Position numbers and translations under genes: made by a program
From: Halobacteriovorax marinus
Lineage (GTDB): Bacteria > Bdellovibrionota > Bacteriovoracia > Bacteriovoracales > Bacteriovoracaceae
DNA: 64,000 nucleotides
Reading direction: 5' to 3'
Assembly (NCBI GenBank): GCA_002163155.1
Contig: MAAO01000007.1
Span: 62,001 to 126,000 of the forward strand
The notes under the pieces: generated by a model
Database searches by the model: none
What the model saw: the letters and a program-made list of their open reading frames with translations, nothing else
What the model was told of the DNA's origin: nothing
Part shown: positions 41,529 through 49,238 of the stretch, one piece after another
Position numbering within the stretch: position 1 is the first letter of the stretch
How the letters are laid out: each line of letters begins with the position of its first letter

Positions 41529-44500
41529 ATGAAAAAAGTATTTATAACTGAAATTAACGATATTACTAGAGAATTTCTAAAGACTCAAGAAAGTGGTAAA
41601 GATGAGAATAATTATACTGCTAATGTTCTTTTACCATTCCTTAAAAATAAATATAACTTTTTCGAGTTAGATTTTGATCAGACAAATGACAATGGAAAAA
41701 AACCTGATCTTGTATGTTACGTTGAACATGAAGGTGTTAAGGAAGCAAGGGTCGTATTCGAATGTAAATTGCCGAAAGAGTTTAAAAACCTTCAAGGTGA
41801 GCAAATTGTAAATAAGTATTTAGATGAAAAAATAGTTGAATATATTTTAAACCACGAAGTCACTATAAATCACTTAGTTTTATTCTCATTTACGAAGGCC
41901 ATTTTAATAGAGGTAAGTGATGAGCTTCTTATATCTATTAAAAAATATCATATTGGGGAAATTTCTCAAGATAAAATAGTTGCTATAATTACAAATAGCT
42001 CAATGTTTATAAATTTTGAACAAAAATTAAAGAAAGATAGAGTAGTCGAAATAAACAAATTTATAAATGCAATGGATATAAAATTTAATAATTTTAAAAA
42101 AAGTAGGTGTGGAAAAAAATATATTATTAAAGATAAAGCATCTTTATCTAAATTTTGCAATGACTTATCATCTACAATTTTAAGTACAGAAGAAAGTTAC
42201 AAGTATGGTCTGTACGAAAGAACAAAAGATTATGTTGAAACTGAACTAATGAAGCAAGCTTCAAAAGTAAAGGTTGCCTATCGTTTGTTCTTGTCCACTC
42301 GCTTTCCAGATGATGAGGCTAGTTCAATAGACTTAAGAGATGAGCCAACTGAAAGAGAACTGTTTGTTCTATCGACTATTTACAATTATATTGCAAAATT
42401 CTTTGTACAAAAATATGTTGAAGATTTATATTCAGGAGAAGCTGGATTGATCTCTTCTTCTAGTTGTTTTATATCAAACTTTAACTACCAAGAGGAAGAT
42501 GTCTCTATCTATTTAGAAGAAGGTTTTAAAGTTATTGCGAACGAGACAACACCTGCTTATAAGAAAATTCTTAAAAAAAATAGTTATTTTAATTGGATAT
42601 ATGATTCAGAAATTATGGAAACTGAATCATTCAGAAATTTTATTTTGATATTCTCAAAACTTGATCTTAAAGCCTCTCTCTTAGATGGTAAATATGATGG
42701 TGATATTTTAGGTGGATTTTTTGAACAATTTTCTGAAAAGTTTAACAGTGGTGTCAAAAAGGTATTTGGGCAATATTATACACCAAGTATTTTGGTTAAG
42801 TTTATGTGGAAAAGAGTAATAGAGGTTTTAAATAAACAGGATATAGATATCTCTTCGTTGAAACTGCTGGACCCGGCATGTGGATCTGGAGCATTTGTAG
42901 TTGAAGGTATTAATCAACTATCAAGCTTAACAAATGAAAATCTTTCTAAAAAGATTGTAGCTTTTGATATAAGTCCAATGGCTGCTAGCTTAGCAGAAAT
43001 AAATATATATGTTGCTCTGTTAAACAACCTTAAGAAGAGTAGTGTTTGCAAGTTAGATACTGTCGATGTTTTTAATACAGACTCTTTGAACATTTCAGAA
43101 AGTGAATATTGGGAGTCCTGTCTACTCTTCGAAGATAATGCGGAAAGGGCAGATCTTGTTAATGTTGAAAAGATTATTACTAATAAATATAAAAAAGCTA
43201 AGGAGTATACATTAGTTGTGACTAACCCTCCATATAATGGAAATAGTTCGAGAACTTTGGAAAGTCTTAAAGGTAAATTTACTCTATTAGACTATTTATC
43301 AGATAAAAAGACTAAAGACGACAGAATTAGAGATGATTATGTATGGTTTATGGGAGCTATAGACAGATATATAAATGAATTAGGGGTTGTTTCACTAATT
43401 ACGAGTGATTCATATTTGGCAAAGAAGTCATTTATACATTTAAGAAAATATTTATATGAAAACTATCAAATCCATGAAATTCACCACTTCGGTGGTGGAA
43501 TGTTTGACGGAGTTAAGTCTGCAACATGTATAATTACTATGTCTAAATTAGATAATGTTAAAGTCATTTATAATGATAACTCAGGCATTGATTATTATGA
43601 TTTAAGAGAGTCGAAAGGCAATAACAACAGATCTTTAGATGAACGCTATCATTACTTAGCTGGAGAAAAAGATATAGCCGTTAAAAAACTTTACCCAAAA
43701 AAAGATAATAATTATTCATTTGTGGTTGGCGAAAAAATTACGACGATAAACAATTGCTTACCTTTTTACAAGCCAAAAGCGAAAGAGTCAATTGTCAAAA
43801 AGAAGTATACGGGCTTAGTTACTGGCTATAAAGAACTGTTCACAGATGAGGATCCATCTCACTTAGTTGAAAAGCTTAAAGAACTCTTTGTCTTAGCAAA
43901 AGAAGTTAAAAGAGTTTCAAAGAAGTCTATCTTACCGATATGTACAGATAGGTTTGTGAAAGACTTTGCTTTAGAGGTTTTTGAGGGTGGCAAGAAGTAC
44001 GATAAAATTAATAATAGGGTTCGGGAGTACATTGAAAGATTCTCATTAGTTCCGGTTAGAAATAAAGAGAATGCTGAGCTGTATATAAGTATGTTGATCT
44101 CCTCCATAATTTATAAAGGAATGGTTTTCGACGAATCTAATGTCAGAAATAGTTTGAAGCTACAAGAAAGTGATAAGTATTCTGTGGCATCATCAAGTTA
44201 TAGTTTTATCTATTTTGATGATAGATTTACCATTCCTCGTTACAACAAAAAGAAGACAGTTAGCGATGGAGGAGGAGTATGCTCTTGGAGTTCTAATCAT
44301 GATGTTCAAGATAAAGTCATTTATTCTTCGATGAAAGACTCAAAAGGATTTACCAGTATGCAGGTTGGACTTCCAGGATTTACTAATTCTTATGTATTAA
44401 AAGATATTGCCAAAGGAGGGAAAGCTCACTTCTTTCGTAGTTCCGAGCTTGATCTTATGCCAGTCTTTTCAACGAATGGATTAAAACGAATTGATGTTGT

Positions 44501-45521
44501 CTACTTAGTTCAGTCAATAGTTAATTCATCCTGGATAAAGGAAAATTCTGATTATGTTACTGCTAATTATGTCCCGATACCTATTCCACATTTGTCAAAT
44601 CTAACACTTATGAAGAGAATTATAAAAGAGGCAAGGTACTGCAACTGTCTGTCTCAACTTCTTATTTTTAGAGAATTAGGCAATAAGATATTAAAAGTTC
44701 AAAAGAATGTGTTGCTAGAGATTCTCGGAAAGAATGAATTAGAGAGAGTTTTGTCTAAGGATTTTGAAGGGATAAAAAAAATAATACAGAGAAAGGAAAA
44801 GCTGTTAGATTTGAATGTTACCCAACTTATTAATATTAATAACTCTATCGAAAAAGATATTACGGCTTCAGTTGAGAGTCGGATAGTACCTTTATCCTCA
44901 AAAGGGAGATTTGGAGAGAGCCTTGAAAAACAATTTTCTGTAGGACTATTCATACTTAATGAGCTTCAGGGAGATTTAACACTTGGACTAACAAAATTTC
45001 AAAAAGTTTATTATATGATAGATAGTATACTAGATGAAGAGTTAGATACCTCATATACGAGAGATGCGGCTGGTCCAGTAAATTATAAATTTTTATATGA
45101 TAAAACTAACTCATTTATTAAACTTGGAGAAAAGGTTCGTGCCTTTAGTGCAGTAAAAAATGACAATCAAACAATATTTAGTAATGTTAAATGTTTACCG
45201 CATTATGAAACAATCTCTAAAAATCTAATACGCGGTCATGAACAAGAAGTTTATGGCATATTAAGGCTATTTAAAAATATGAACCTTGAGAAAGCAGAGG
45301 TCATCGCAACTCTCTATGCTATTTGGAATGACTTTCTCATAAGAAAGGTTGAATTCGACGATAACAGTATTTTGCATGAGTTCTATAATAATTGGCATAA
45401 AGAAAAAAATATAAAGTTTGATAAAAAAAAGATTTTTGTAAAAAGAACTTTAAAGTACATGAAAGACAATGATTTAATCCCTAGAGGACTGAAGAATAGA
45501 ACTAAAAAGAAAGCTTCATAA
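41529..45521 (+). CDS. Type IIG-like restriction-modification enzyme (nuclease-methylase fusion)
   Basis: A 1330-residue single-chain enzyme. The N-terminal nuclease domain has PDLV near residue 58 and VFECKLP near 77, a PD-(D/E)xK pattern. The N6-adenine methylase domain starts near residue 410: motif I DPACGSGAF near 448 and motif IV NPPYNG near 566. The C-terminal third is the likely target-recognition domain. No helicase domain is present, which argues against type ISP/LlaBIII. Restriction and methylation in one chain protects the host by marking its own sites. The gene is much more AT-rich than the neighbours, has no clear ribosome site, and stands alone, consistent with horizontal transfer. 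Confidence 0.88.
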   Translation: MKKVFITEINDITREFLKTQESGKDENNYTANVLLPFLKNKYNFFELDFDQTNDNGKKPDLVCYVEHEGVKEARVVFECKLPKEFKNLQGEQIVNKYLDEKIVEYILNHEVTINHLVLFSFTKAILIEVSDELLISIKKYHIGEISQDKIVAIITNSSMFINFEQKLKKDRVVEINKFINAMDIKFNNFKKSRCGKKYIIKDKASLSKFCNDLSSTILSTEESYKYGLYERTKDYVETELMKQASKVKVAYRLFLSTRFPDDEASSIDLRDEPTERELFVLSTIYNYIAKFFVQKYVEDLYSGEAGLISSSSCFISNFNYQEEDVSIYLEEGFKVIANETTPAYKKILKKNSYFNWIYDSEIMETESFRNFILIFSKLDLKASLLDGKYDGDILGGFFEQFSEKFNSGVKKVFGQYYTPSILVKFMWKRVIEVLNKQDIDISSLKLLDPACGSGAFVVEGINQLSSLTNENLSKKIVAFDISPMAASLAEINIYVALLNNLKKSSVCKLDTVDVFNTDSLNISESEYWESCLLFEDNAERADLVNVEKIITNKYKKAKEYTLVVTNPPYNGNSSRTLESLKGKFTLLDYLSDKKTKDDRIRDDYVWFMGAIDRYINELGVVSLITSDSYLAKKSFIHLRKYLYENYQIHEIHHFGGGMFDGVKSATCIITMSKLDNVKVIYNDNSGIDYYDLRESKGNNNRSLDERYHYLAGEKDIAVKKLYPKKDNNYSFVVGEKITTINNCLPFYKPKAKESIVKKKYTGLVTGYKELFTDEDPSHLVEKLKELFVLAKEVKRVSKKSILPICTDRFVKDFALEVFEGGKKYDKINNRVREYIERFSLVPVRNKENAELYISMLISSIIYKGMVFDESNVRNSLKLQESDKYSVASSSYSFIYFDDRFTIPRYNKKKTVSDGGGVCSWSSNHDVQDKVIYSSMKDSKGFTSMQVGLPGFTNSYVLKDIAKGGKAHFFRSSELDLMPVFSTNGLKRIDVVYLVQSIVNSSWIKENSDYVTANYVPIPIPHLSNLTLMKRIIKEARYCNCLSQLLIFRELGNKILKVQKNVLLEILGKNELERVLSKDFEGIKKIIQRKEKLLDLNVTQLININNSIEKDITASVESRIVPLSSKGRFGESLEKQFSVGLFILNELQGDLTLGLTKFQKVYYMIDSILDEELDTSYTRDAAGPVNYKFLYDKTNSFIKLGEKVRAFSAVKNDNQTIFSNVKCLPHYETISKNLIRGHEQEVYGILRLFKNMNLEKAEVIATLYAIWNDFLIRKVEFDDNSILHEFYNNWHKEKNIKFDKKKIFVKRTLKYMKDNDLIPRGLKNRTKKKAS

Positions 45522-45665
45522 ATTATTTGAGGATAAAGTCTCCAAGGAAAAATAGCTTTCTTTTCTTTGTTCATAGACTACGTTAATTATTTTATAATCT
45601 ACTTTCGTTAGTAATTGTTCTAGTTCTTCTCTTTGGTCGTGTGTGTCACCGATAAAGTCGTACAT
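45516..45665 (-). pseudogene. Truncated calcineurin-like metallophosphoesterase
   Basis: A 49-codon frame starting at 45665 with a good AGAGGA ribosome site. The start, MYDFIGDTHDQREELEQLL, matches the opening of GDxHG metallophosphoesterases (ApaH/PrpE-like: YD.IGDIHG...EL..LL..LGY), with D7 and H9 of the metal site present. These proteins normally have 200-300 residues; this frame ends at a TGA inside the 3' end of the methylase gene, so the catalytic rest is gone. It is best read as a gene cut by insertion of the restriction-modification gene. Confidence 0.6.
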
Positions 45666-45692
45666 AAATTTCCTCTTAATAGTTTTATAGCT

Positions 45693-46418
45693 CTATAAAG
45701 AACTTACCCCTATAACTTTTTCTTTTGTTATTTTAACAGAGTTAAAAATAGTGGCACAATATTCTTTATACTTCCCATCTGTCGCATCATATATTTTTAA
45801 CATAGGTAGGCCATCAATAAACCAGATATTTATTATCGCAAGTTTCCTAGCAAGATGTCTTCCATCAAAGTCTAATGTCATATCTTTAATATTCGCGGTA
45901 ACCCAGTGCTTCTTCCGTATAGCGAGAAGAATGTCTATAATATTATTCTTGGGATAGGTAACTGCCTTAGGTTTTTCTGAAAGGGTCTTGTATGATTTTA
46001 AAGAATACTTAAGTTCTTTTTTTACAATGGAAGGAACTTTGTCTAATAAATTTGCTTCAGTATTACGTAGTAATTTTATAAGAGGTCCTGTTGATGTATT
46101 TTTCAAATTTTTTAAGGAGTATAGAATAATCTGTATTTGAGATGGAGATAGATCTACTTTATAGTCAGCTTCGTAAAATGAGTCGATCCAGTATCTTACA
46201 GGTTTATCGCCGACGCTAAGTAATTTATATTCATTAGACATCCCGTTAATATTTCTTGCCACTGTCCTTCGTGTCCCAGCGAATTCGTATATCGAAACAA
46301 GCTTATTAAATATACTTGTCACTGTCAGAGCACTTGTCTCATCAACGGATTTTAAAATTTCAGCAATATATAACTGAAGATAAATATTCTTTGATTCATA
46401 TTTTCTATTGGACACCAT
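45693..46418 (-). CDS. WYL-like regulator (divergent from nucleotidase operon)
   Basis: A protein of about 241 residues from the ATG at 46418. The N-terminal part is a helix-turn-helix of the WYL kind (LQLYIAEILKSV...SALTVTSIFNKLVSIYEFAGTRRTVARNINGM), and the C-terminal part (HWVTANIKDMTLDFDGRHLARKLAIINIWFIDGLPMLKIYDATDGKYKEYCATIFNSVKI) resembles a WYL effector fold with altered signature residues. The start is uncertain: ATGs at 46418, 46433 and 46580 all lack good sites. It probably controls the divergent operon at 46464, via the palindrome and repeats in the 45-bp gap. Confidence 0.6.
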   Translation of the reverse strand: MVSNRKYESKNIYLQLYIAEILKSVDETSALTVTSIFNKLVSIYEFAGTRRTVARNINGMSNEYKLLSVGDKPVRYWIDSFYEADYKVDLSPSQIQIILYSLKNLKNTSTGPLIKLLRNTEANLLDKVPSIVKKELKYSLKSYKTLSEKPKAVTYPKNNIIDILLAIRKKHWVTANIKDMTLDFDGRHLARKLAIINIWFIDGLPMLKIYDATDGKYKEYCATIFNSVKITKEKVIGVSSL

Positions 46419-46452
46419 GTGTCCATTGTACATGAGATGATCTATTTGTACA
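46410..46452. promoter_or_regulatory. Operator-like palindrome and repeats between divergent genes
   Basis: GGACAC-CAT-GTGTCC (46410-46424) is a perfect palindrome covering the start codon of the leftward regulator gene. TTGTACA occurs twice (46426-46432 and 46446-46452), 20 bp apart, i.e. two helical turns on one DNA face. The second copy ends just before the AAGGAGG of the rightward gene. Binding would control both directions. Confidence 0.5.
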
Positions 46453-46463
46453 AAGGAGGGAAA

Positions 46464-46658
46464 ATGAGTGAAATATTTAAGTTTATCGACATTGATGGAG
46501 GGATAGCTCGCTTTGTTGAAGAAGCAGATGGGTATTACCTGATTGGCGGAATACCCGAGCAGAGAAAATTCTTGTCTCAATGTAGGGAGGAGGCGTTAAC
46601 GCTATATGGAGATTTTCTTTCAGATTATGTAATGAGCTATATAGGGGAGGAGATATGA
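46464..46658 (+). CDS. Small protein, paralogue of the protein at 47345
   Basis: A 64-residue protein from ATG 46464 with AAGGAGG 4 bases upstream (a longer frame from 46419 is rejected). MSEIFKFIDIDGG...EEADGYYLIGG aligns with the start of the 117-residue protein encoded two genes later (NEILKYTDIDES...EENGSYFIEG). No known family. It overlaps the nucleotidase gene by 4 bp. Confidence 0.7.
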   Translation: MSEIFKFIDIDGGIARFVEEADGYYLIGGIPEQRKFLSQCREEALTLYGDFLSDYVMSYIGEEI

Positions 46659-47335
46659 TTGTTTATTTAGATATGGATGGTGTTTTAGCTAACATTCACC
46701 AAAAGATTGGTTTTGATACACCAATAGATGCAACACCACCTGAAATATTAAAGCACGGCTTCTTTCAGAGCTTAGAGGTGATGAATGGCGCAGCTGAGTT
46801 TGTGAACTGGGCGCTAGACCATCGTGAGCTTGAACTGTGGATAGCAACTAAGATTCCAAGCGATAATCCCTACGCTGCAACAGAGAAGTTGTTGTGGGTG
46901 AGGGAGAATTTCTTCTACCTTAGAAATCGAGTCTTCATTGTTCCTGATAAGACAAACTTAAATGGTGAGTTCTTAATTGATGATGATTTGAAATGGGGGA
47001 AGTTTGTGGGAGAGTTTATTCACTTTAACCCTAGAAATCCTCTTACTTGTTTTAAGAAGTGCAAAATGATGATTGAGAGGAAGTTAAAGAACTCCCGAGA
47101 ATTGTCTCTGTCGTATAACTATTCTGAGGGCGTAAAGGTCGTTAACAAAACAAATATGGATATTAAGAAAATTGTGATGGCGAAGGATGGGAGAGTGTTT
47201 GAAAATATTAAAGCTCATGAAGGCGTTGTTTTGTTTGATCCGCAGGTTCCTGAGAAGGATTGGTGTGTGGATATTGAGTATGTTGAATGGATGGATGGTG
47301 AGATTCGAAAAAAGGTTCGTTTAGAGAGCCACTAG
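46655..47335 (+). CDS. HAD-type 5'(3')-deoxyribonucleotidase-like protein
   Basis: A 226-residue protein. Residues 1-130 match the deoxyribonucleotidase branch of the HAD superfamily: nucleophile motif DMDGVLA (Asp6, Asp8), WIATKIPS in the motif II position, and a late FLIDDDLKWG providing motif IV acidic residues. Such enzymes hydrolyse deoxynucleoside monophosphates. About 80 extra C-terminal residues (from ~150) form a separate beta-rich segment that the family usually lacks. A GGGGAGGAG ribosome site precedes the ATG. Between two paralogous small genes under a WYL-like regulator, it could be part of a nucleotide-depletion defence; that is inference. Confidence 0.8.
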   Translation: MIVYLDMDGVLANIHQKIGFDTPIDATPPEILKHGFFQSLEVMNGAAEFVNWALDHRELELWIATKIPSDNPYAATEKLLWVRENFFYLRNRVFIVPDKTNLNGEFLIDDDLKWGKFVGEFIHFNPRNPLTCFKKCKMMIERKLKNSRELSLSYNYSEGVKVVNKTNMDIKKIVMAKDGRVFENIKAHEGVVLFDPQVPEKDWCVDIEYVEWMDGEIRKKVRLESH

Positions 47336-47344
47336 GAGGAAGGC

Positions 47345-47698
47345 ATGAAGAATGAAATTTTAAAGTACACAGATATCGATGAAAGTTCTCTAATTGTTTC
47401 TGAGGAAAATGGAAGTTATTTCATAGAGGGCTCAATTTTAGAGTATAAAATAGAAAAAGAGAATGCCATTACAAGTCGAAAAGAAGCTTTTCTTGTGTTT
47501 CATCATATTTTGTCTAGATTTGTACTACGTAGTGCTTATATATCTGGTTACCTGTCACCAATTGACAAGCTAGAGAGGGCAAACGAAAGATTAAGAGTTA
47601 GCTGTGCGATGTTATATGACTGTGGGCTGGTTAAGAGGATTAGTGAAGAGGAGCTAGAAAAACGTCTGGCGGAGCTTGATGAGGATGATGATTGTTAG
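47345..47698 (+). CDS. Small protein, paralogue of the protein at 46464
   Basis: A 117-residue protein with AGGAGG 6 bases before the ATG. Its first ~60 residues match the 64-residue protein at 46464 (EIxK..DID, GSYFI.G, SR.EA, LS.FV). The extra C-terminal half is acidic and helical (SEEELEKRLAELDEDDD). The two paralogues flank the nucleotidase gene. No known family. Confidence 0.7.
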   Translation: MKNEILKYTDIDESSLIVSEENGSYFIEGSILEYKIEKENAITSRKEAFLVFHHILSRFVLRSAYISGYLSPIDKLERANERLRVSCAMLYDCGLVKRISEEELEKRLAELDEDDDC

Positions 47699-47800
47699 GG
47701 GGAAAATATACAGAAAATTTGTAAACTAAGATTTAAATTCCTATATGACGATAAGTTTGAAGAGTTTGAGTCGAAAAAAATGTTAGAGAAAGGAAAGATA

Positions 47801-48133
47801 ATGCCAGAAATTAAAGGATTAAGTGAACTTTATATAATGTATAGAAAAGCAGTGGCTCAAAATCAATCTTACTTAGACCCCCAAAATGATCCAGACAAAA
47901 AACCAAATGATATGGGAACCTTTATCTATACTTTAAACTCTAATAAGTTCATGGTTGCTGGAGATACGACTCGTGTTGCAATGGAAAGATTTTGTGAGTT
48001 TTACGAAGAAAAGAGTGCGAAAAATGGGAAGGTATGTGATCTATATGATCCAGATGTCTTGGCGTGCGTAGATGGTAGTCTTCGTCTTCCCGGTGTAACT
48101 GAGGCTAAGGGGCTCTATTTTCATAAAAGATAA
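47801..48133 (+). CDS. Hypothetical protein
   Basis: A 110-residue protein from the ATG at 47801, preceded by AAAGGAAAG; an ATG 21 bases earlier lacks a site. The body (LYIMYRKAVAQNQSYLDPQNDPDKKPNDMGTFIYT) has no recognised domain and no membrane segment. It follows the nucleotidase group by about 100 bases and ends at a bidirectional terminator. Confidence 0.6.
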   Translation: MPEIKGLSELYIMYRKAVAQNQSYLDPQNDPDKKPNDMGTFIYTLNSNKFMVAGDTTRVAMERFCEFYEEKSAKNGKVCDLYDPDVLACVDGSLRLPGVTEAKGLYFHKR

Positions 48134-48142
48134 GTAGATGGT

Positions 48143-48166
48143 GCGGCTTAAGATAGTTTAAGCTGC
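48143..48166. terminator. Bidirectional terminator between convergent genes
   Basis: GCGGCTTAA, 6 nt, TTAAGCTGC (one G-T pair), followed by a T-rich run on the plus strand (ATTTCTTTCTT). It serves the 47801 gene rightward and overlaps the end of the EcsC gene leftward. Confidence 0.6.
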
Positions 48167-49108
48167 AAGTATTTCTTTCTTATCTTTAATTTCTAAGTCG
48201 TTATAGATATCTTCAATAATGTTTTTTCCATACTTCTCTTCAAGATAAATAATTCCAAAGTGATATTTAGAGGCCTTCCCGTAATAATCTGTAAAAGCAA
48301 CATTAAGTGCTGCACCACTGACTGCACCAACAACGGGAATCATTTCAGCTAACATTTTTTCAGTCACAACGAGTTCAAATTGTGCCGCTACTCTTGTTAT
48401 GAAAGTCAATATTGGAGAGGCTGTTCCTTTTTGTGCGTTTTCAAGAACTACTTTTGCTGAATTTGCGGCTATGAATTGACTTCCATCTCTCATTACTTGA
48501 GACATGGCCATTCTGCTTGAATAGTAGGTGCTATCAAGAGCGTCATCTTCTGATGATTTACTTGAACCTAGAGTGAAAACCTCTAAACATTGAAGTGAAA
48601 AGTCGGGACTAGATCTAAGGCCTTCGTATTGGCTTCCTACTTCTACAATATTTCTCATTATTAGAGTTGTCGTAATGGGGAGTTCTACGATTAGTCCGGC
48701 TTCTCCAAAGAAACCTCCTAGTACTCCAGTAGTTGCTGTAAGGCAGTTGTGAAGTATTCTCTTGCTACTTGTTCCTTTGATTGCTTCATCGAAAGTTTTT
48801 CCGCTAGAATCTTCTTTAGATGTTTTCATCGCAATACTTAGTGCACCGGTAAGAGACTTATGAATGTATTTTGTAATATTCGTTTCCAGATTCTCAGGTA
48901 GTACTTGATGTAGAAGCTCTAAAGGTTTACCTAGAATATTTGATATTTTTATAAGAACAGATTCTTCTTCTAAAAATACCTTGGCCTTAAGTAAGAAATC
49001 TAGTTCTTCATTTGTTATTTTCTTAGTCATATTATTCCACCTTTCATAATCATCAACAAAAATCTTTTCGGCAGGTAATAAAGGAAATTTATAGTAATTT
49101 TTCTTCAT
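48158..49108 (-). CDS. EcsC-family protein
   Basis: A 316-residue protein of the EcsC family: GGFFGEAGLIVELPITTTLIMRNIVEVGSQYEGL (family core) and FELVVTEKMLAEMIPVVGAVSGAALNVAFTDYY near the end. EcsC-family proteins are peripherally membrane-linked and often encoded near ABC or defence genes; their activity is unknown. Several Ala/Gly-rich segments could insert into membrane. The start could be 49108 or the ATG at 49030, which has a better AGGTGG site. It is divergent from mcrB. Confidence 0.85.
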   Translation of the reverse strand: MKKNYYKFPLLPAEKIFVDDYERWNNMTKKITNEELDFLLKAKVFLEEESVLIKISNILGKPLELLHQVLPENLETNITKYIHKSLTGALSIAMKTSKEDSSGKTFDEAIKGTSSKRILHNCLTATTGVLGGFFGEAGLIVELPITTTLIMRNIVEVGSQYEGLRSSPDFSLQCLEVFTLGSSKSSEDDALDSTYYSSRMAMSQVMRDGSQFIAANSAKVVLENAQKGTASPILTFITRVAAQFELVVTEKMLAEMIPVVGAVSGAALNVAFTDYYGKASKYHFGIIYLEEKYGKNIIEDIYNDLEIKDKKEILAA

Positions 49109-49139
49109 CTAAAGAAATTAGGCTAAATCAGTCCTTAAG

Positions 49140-49156
49140 TGGAGTGTTTAACTCCA
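49140..49156. repeat. 17-bp palindrome between EcsC and mcrB
   Basis: TGGAGT-GTTTA-ACTCCA. It lies in the gap between the divergent EcsC gene and mcrB, where an operator for either would be expected. The 6-5-6 layout resembles that of the palindromes at 53-57 kb, but the arms differ. Confidence 0.4.
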
Positions 49157-49238
49157 GTGTTGAAGGAAGTTATTTTTATTTAATATCAGCATAAGAATAC
49201 CCGATAACTCCTTATAAACATTATTGTGAAGGATAGAA

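Noticed and set aside
41529-45521. The methylase as a BREX PglX or type ISP enzyme
   Set aside because: No helicase domain and no other BREX genes are present; a nuclease-methylase single chain fits type IIG better.
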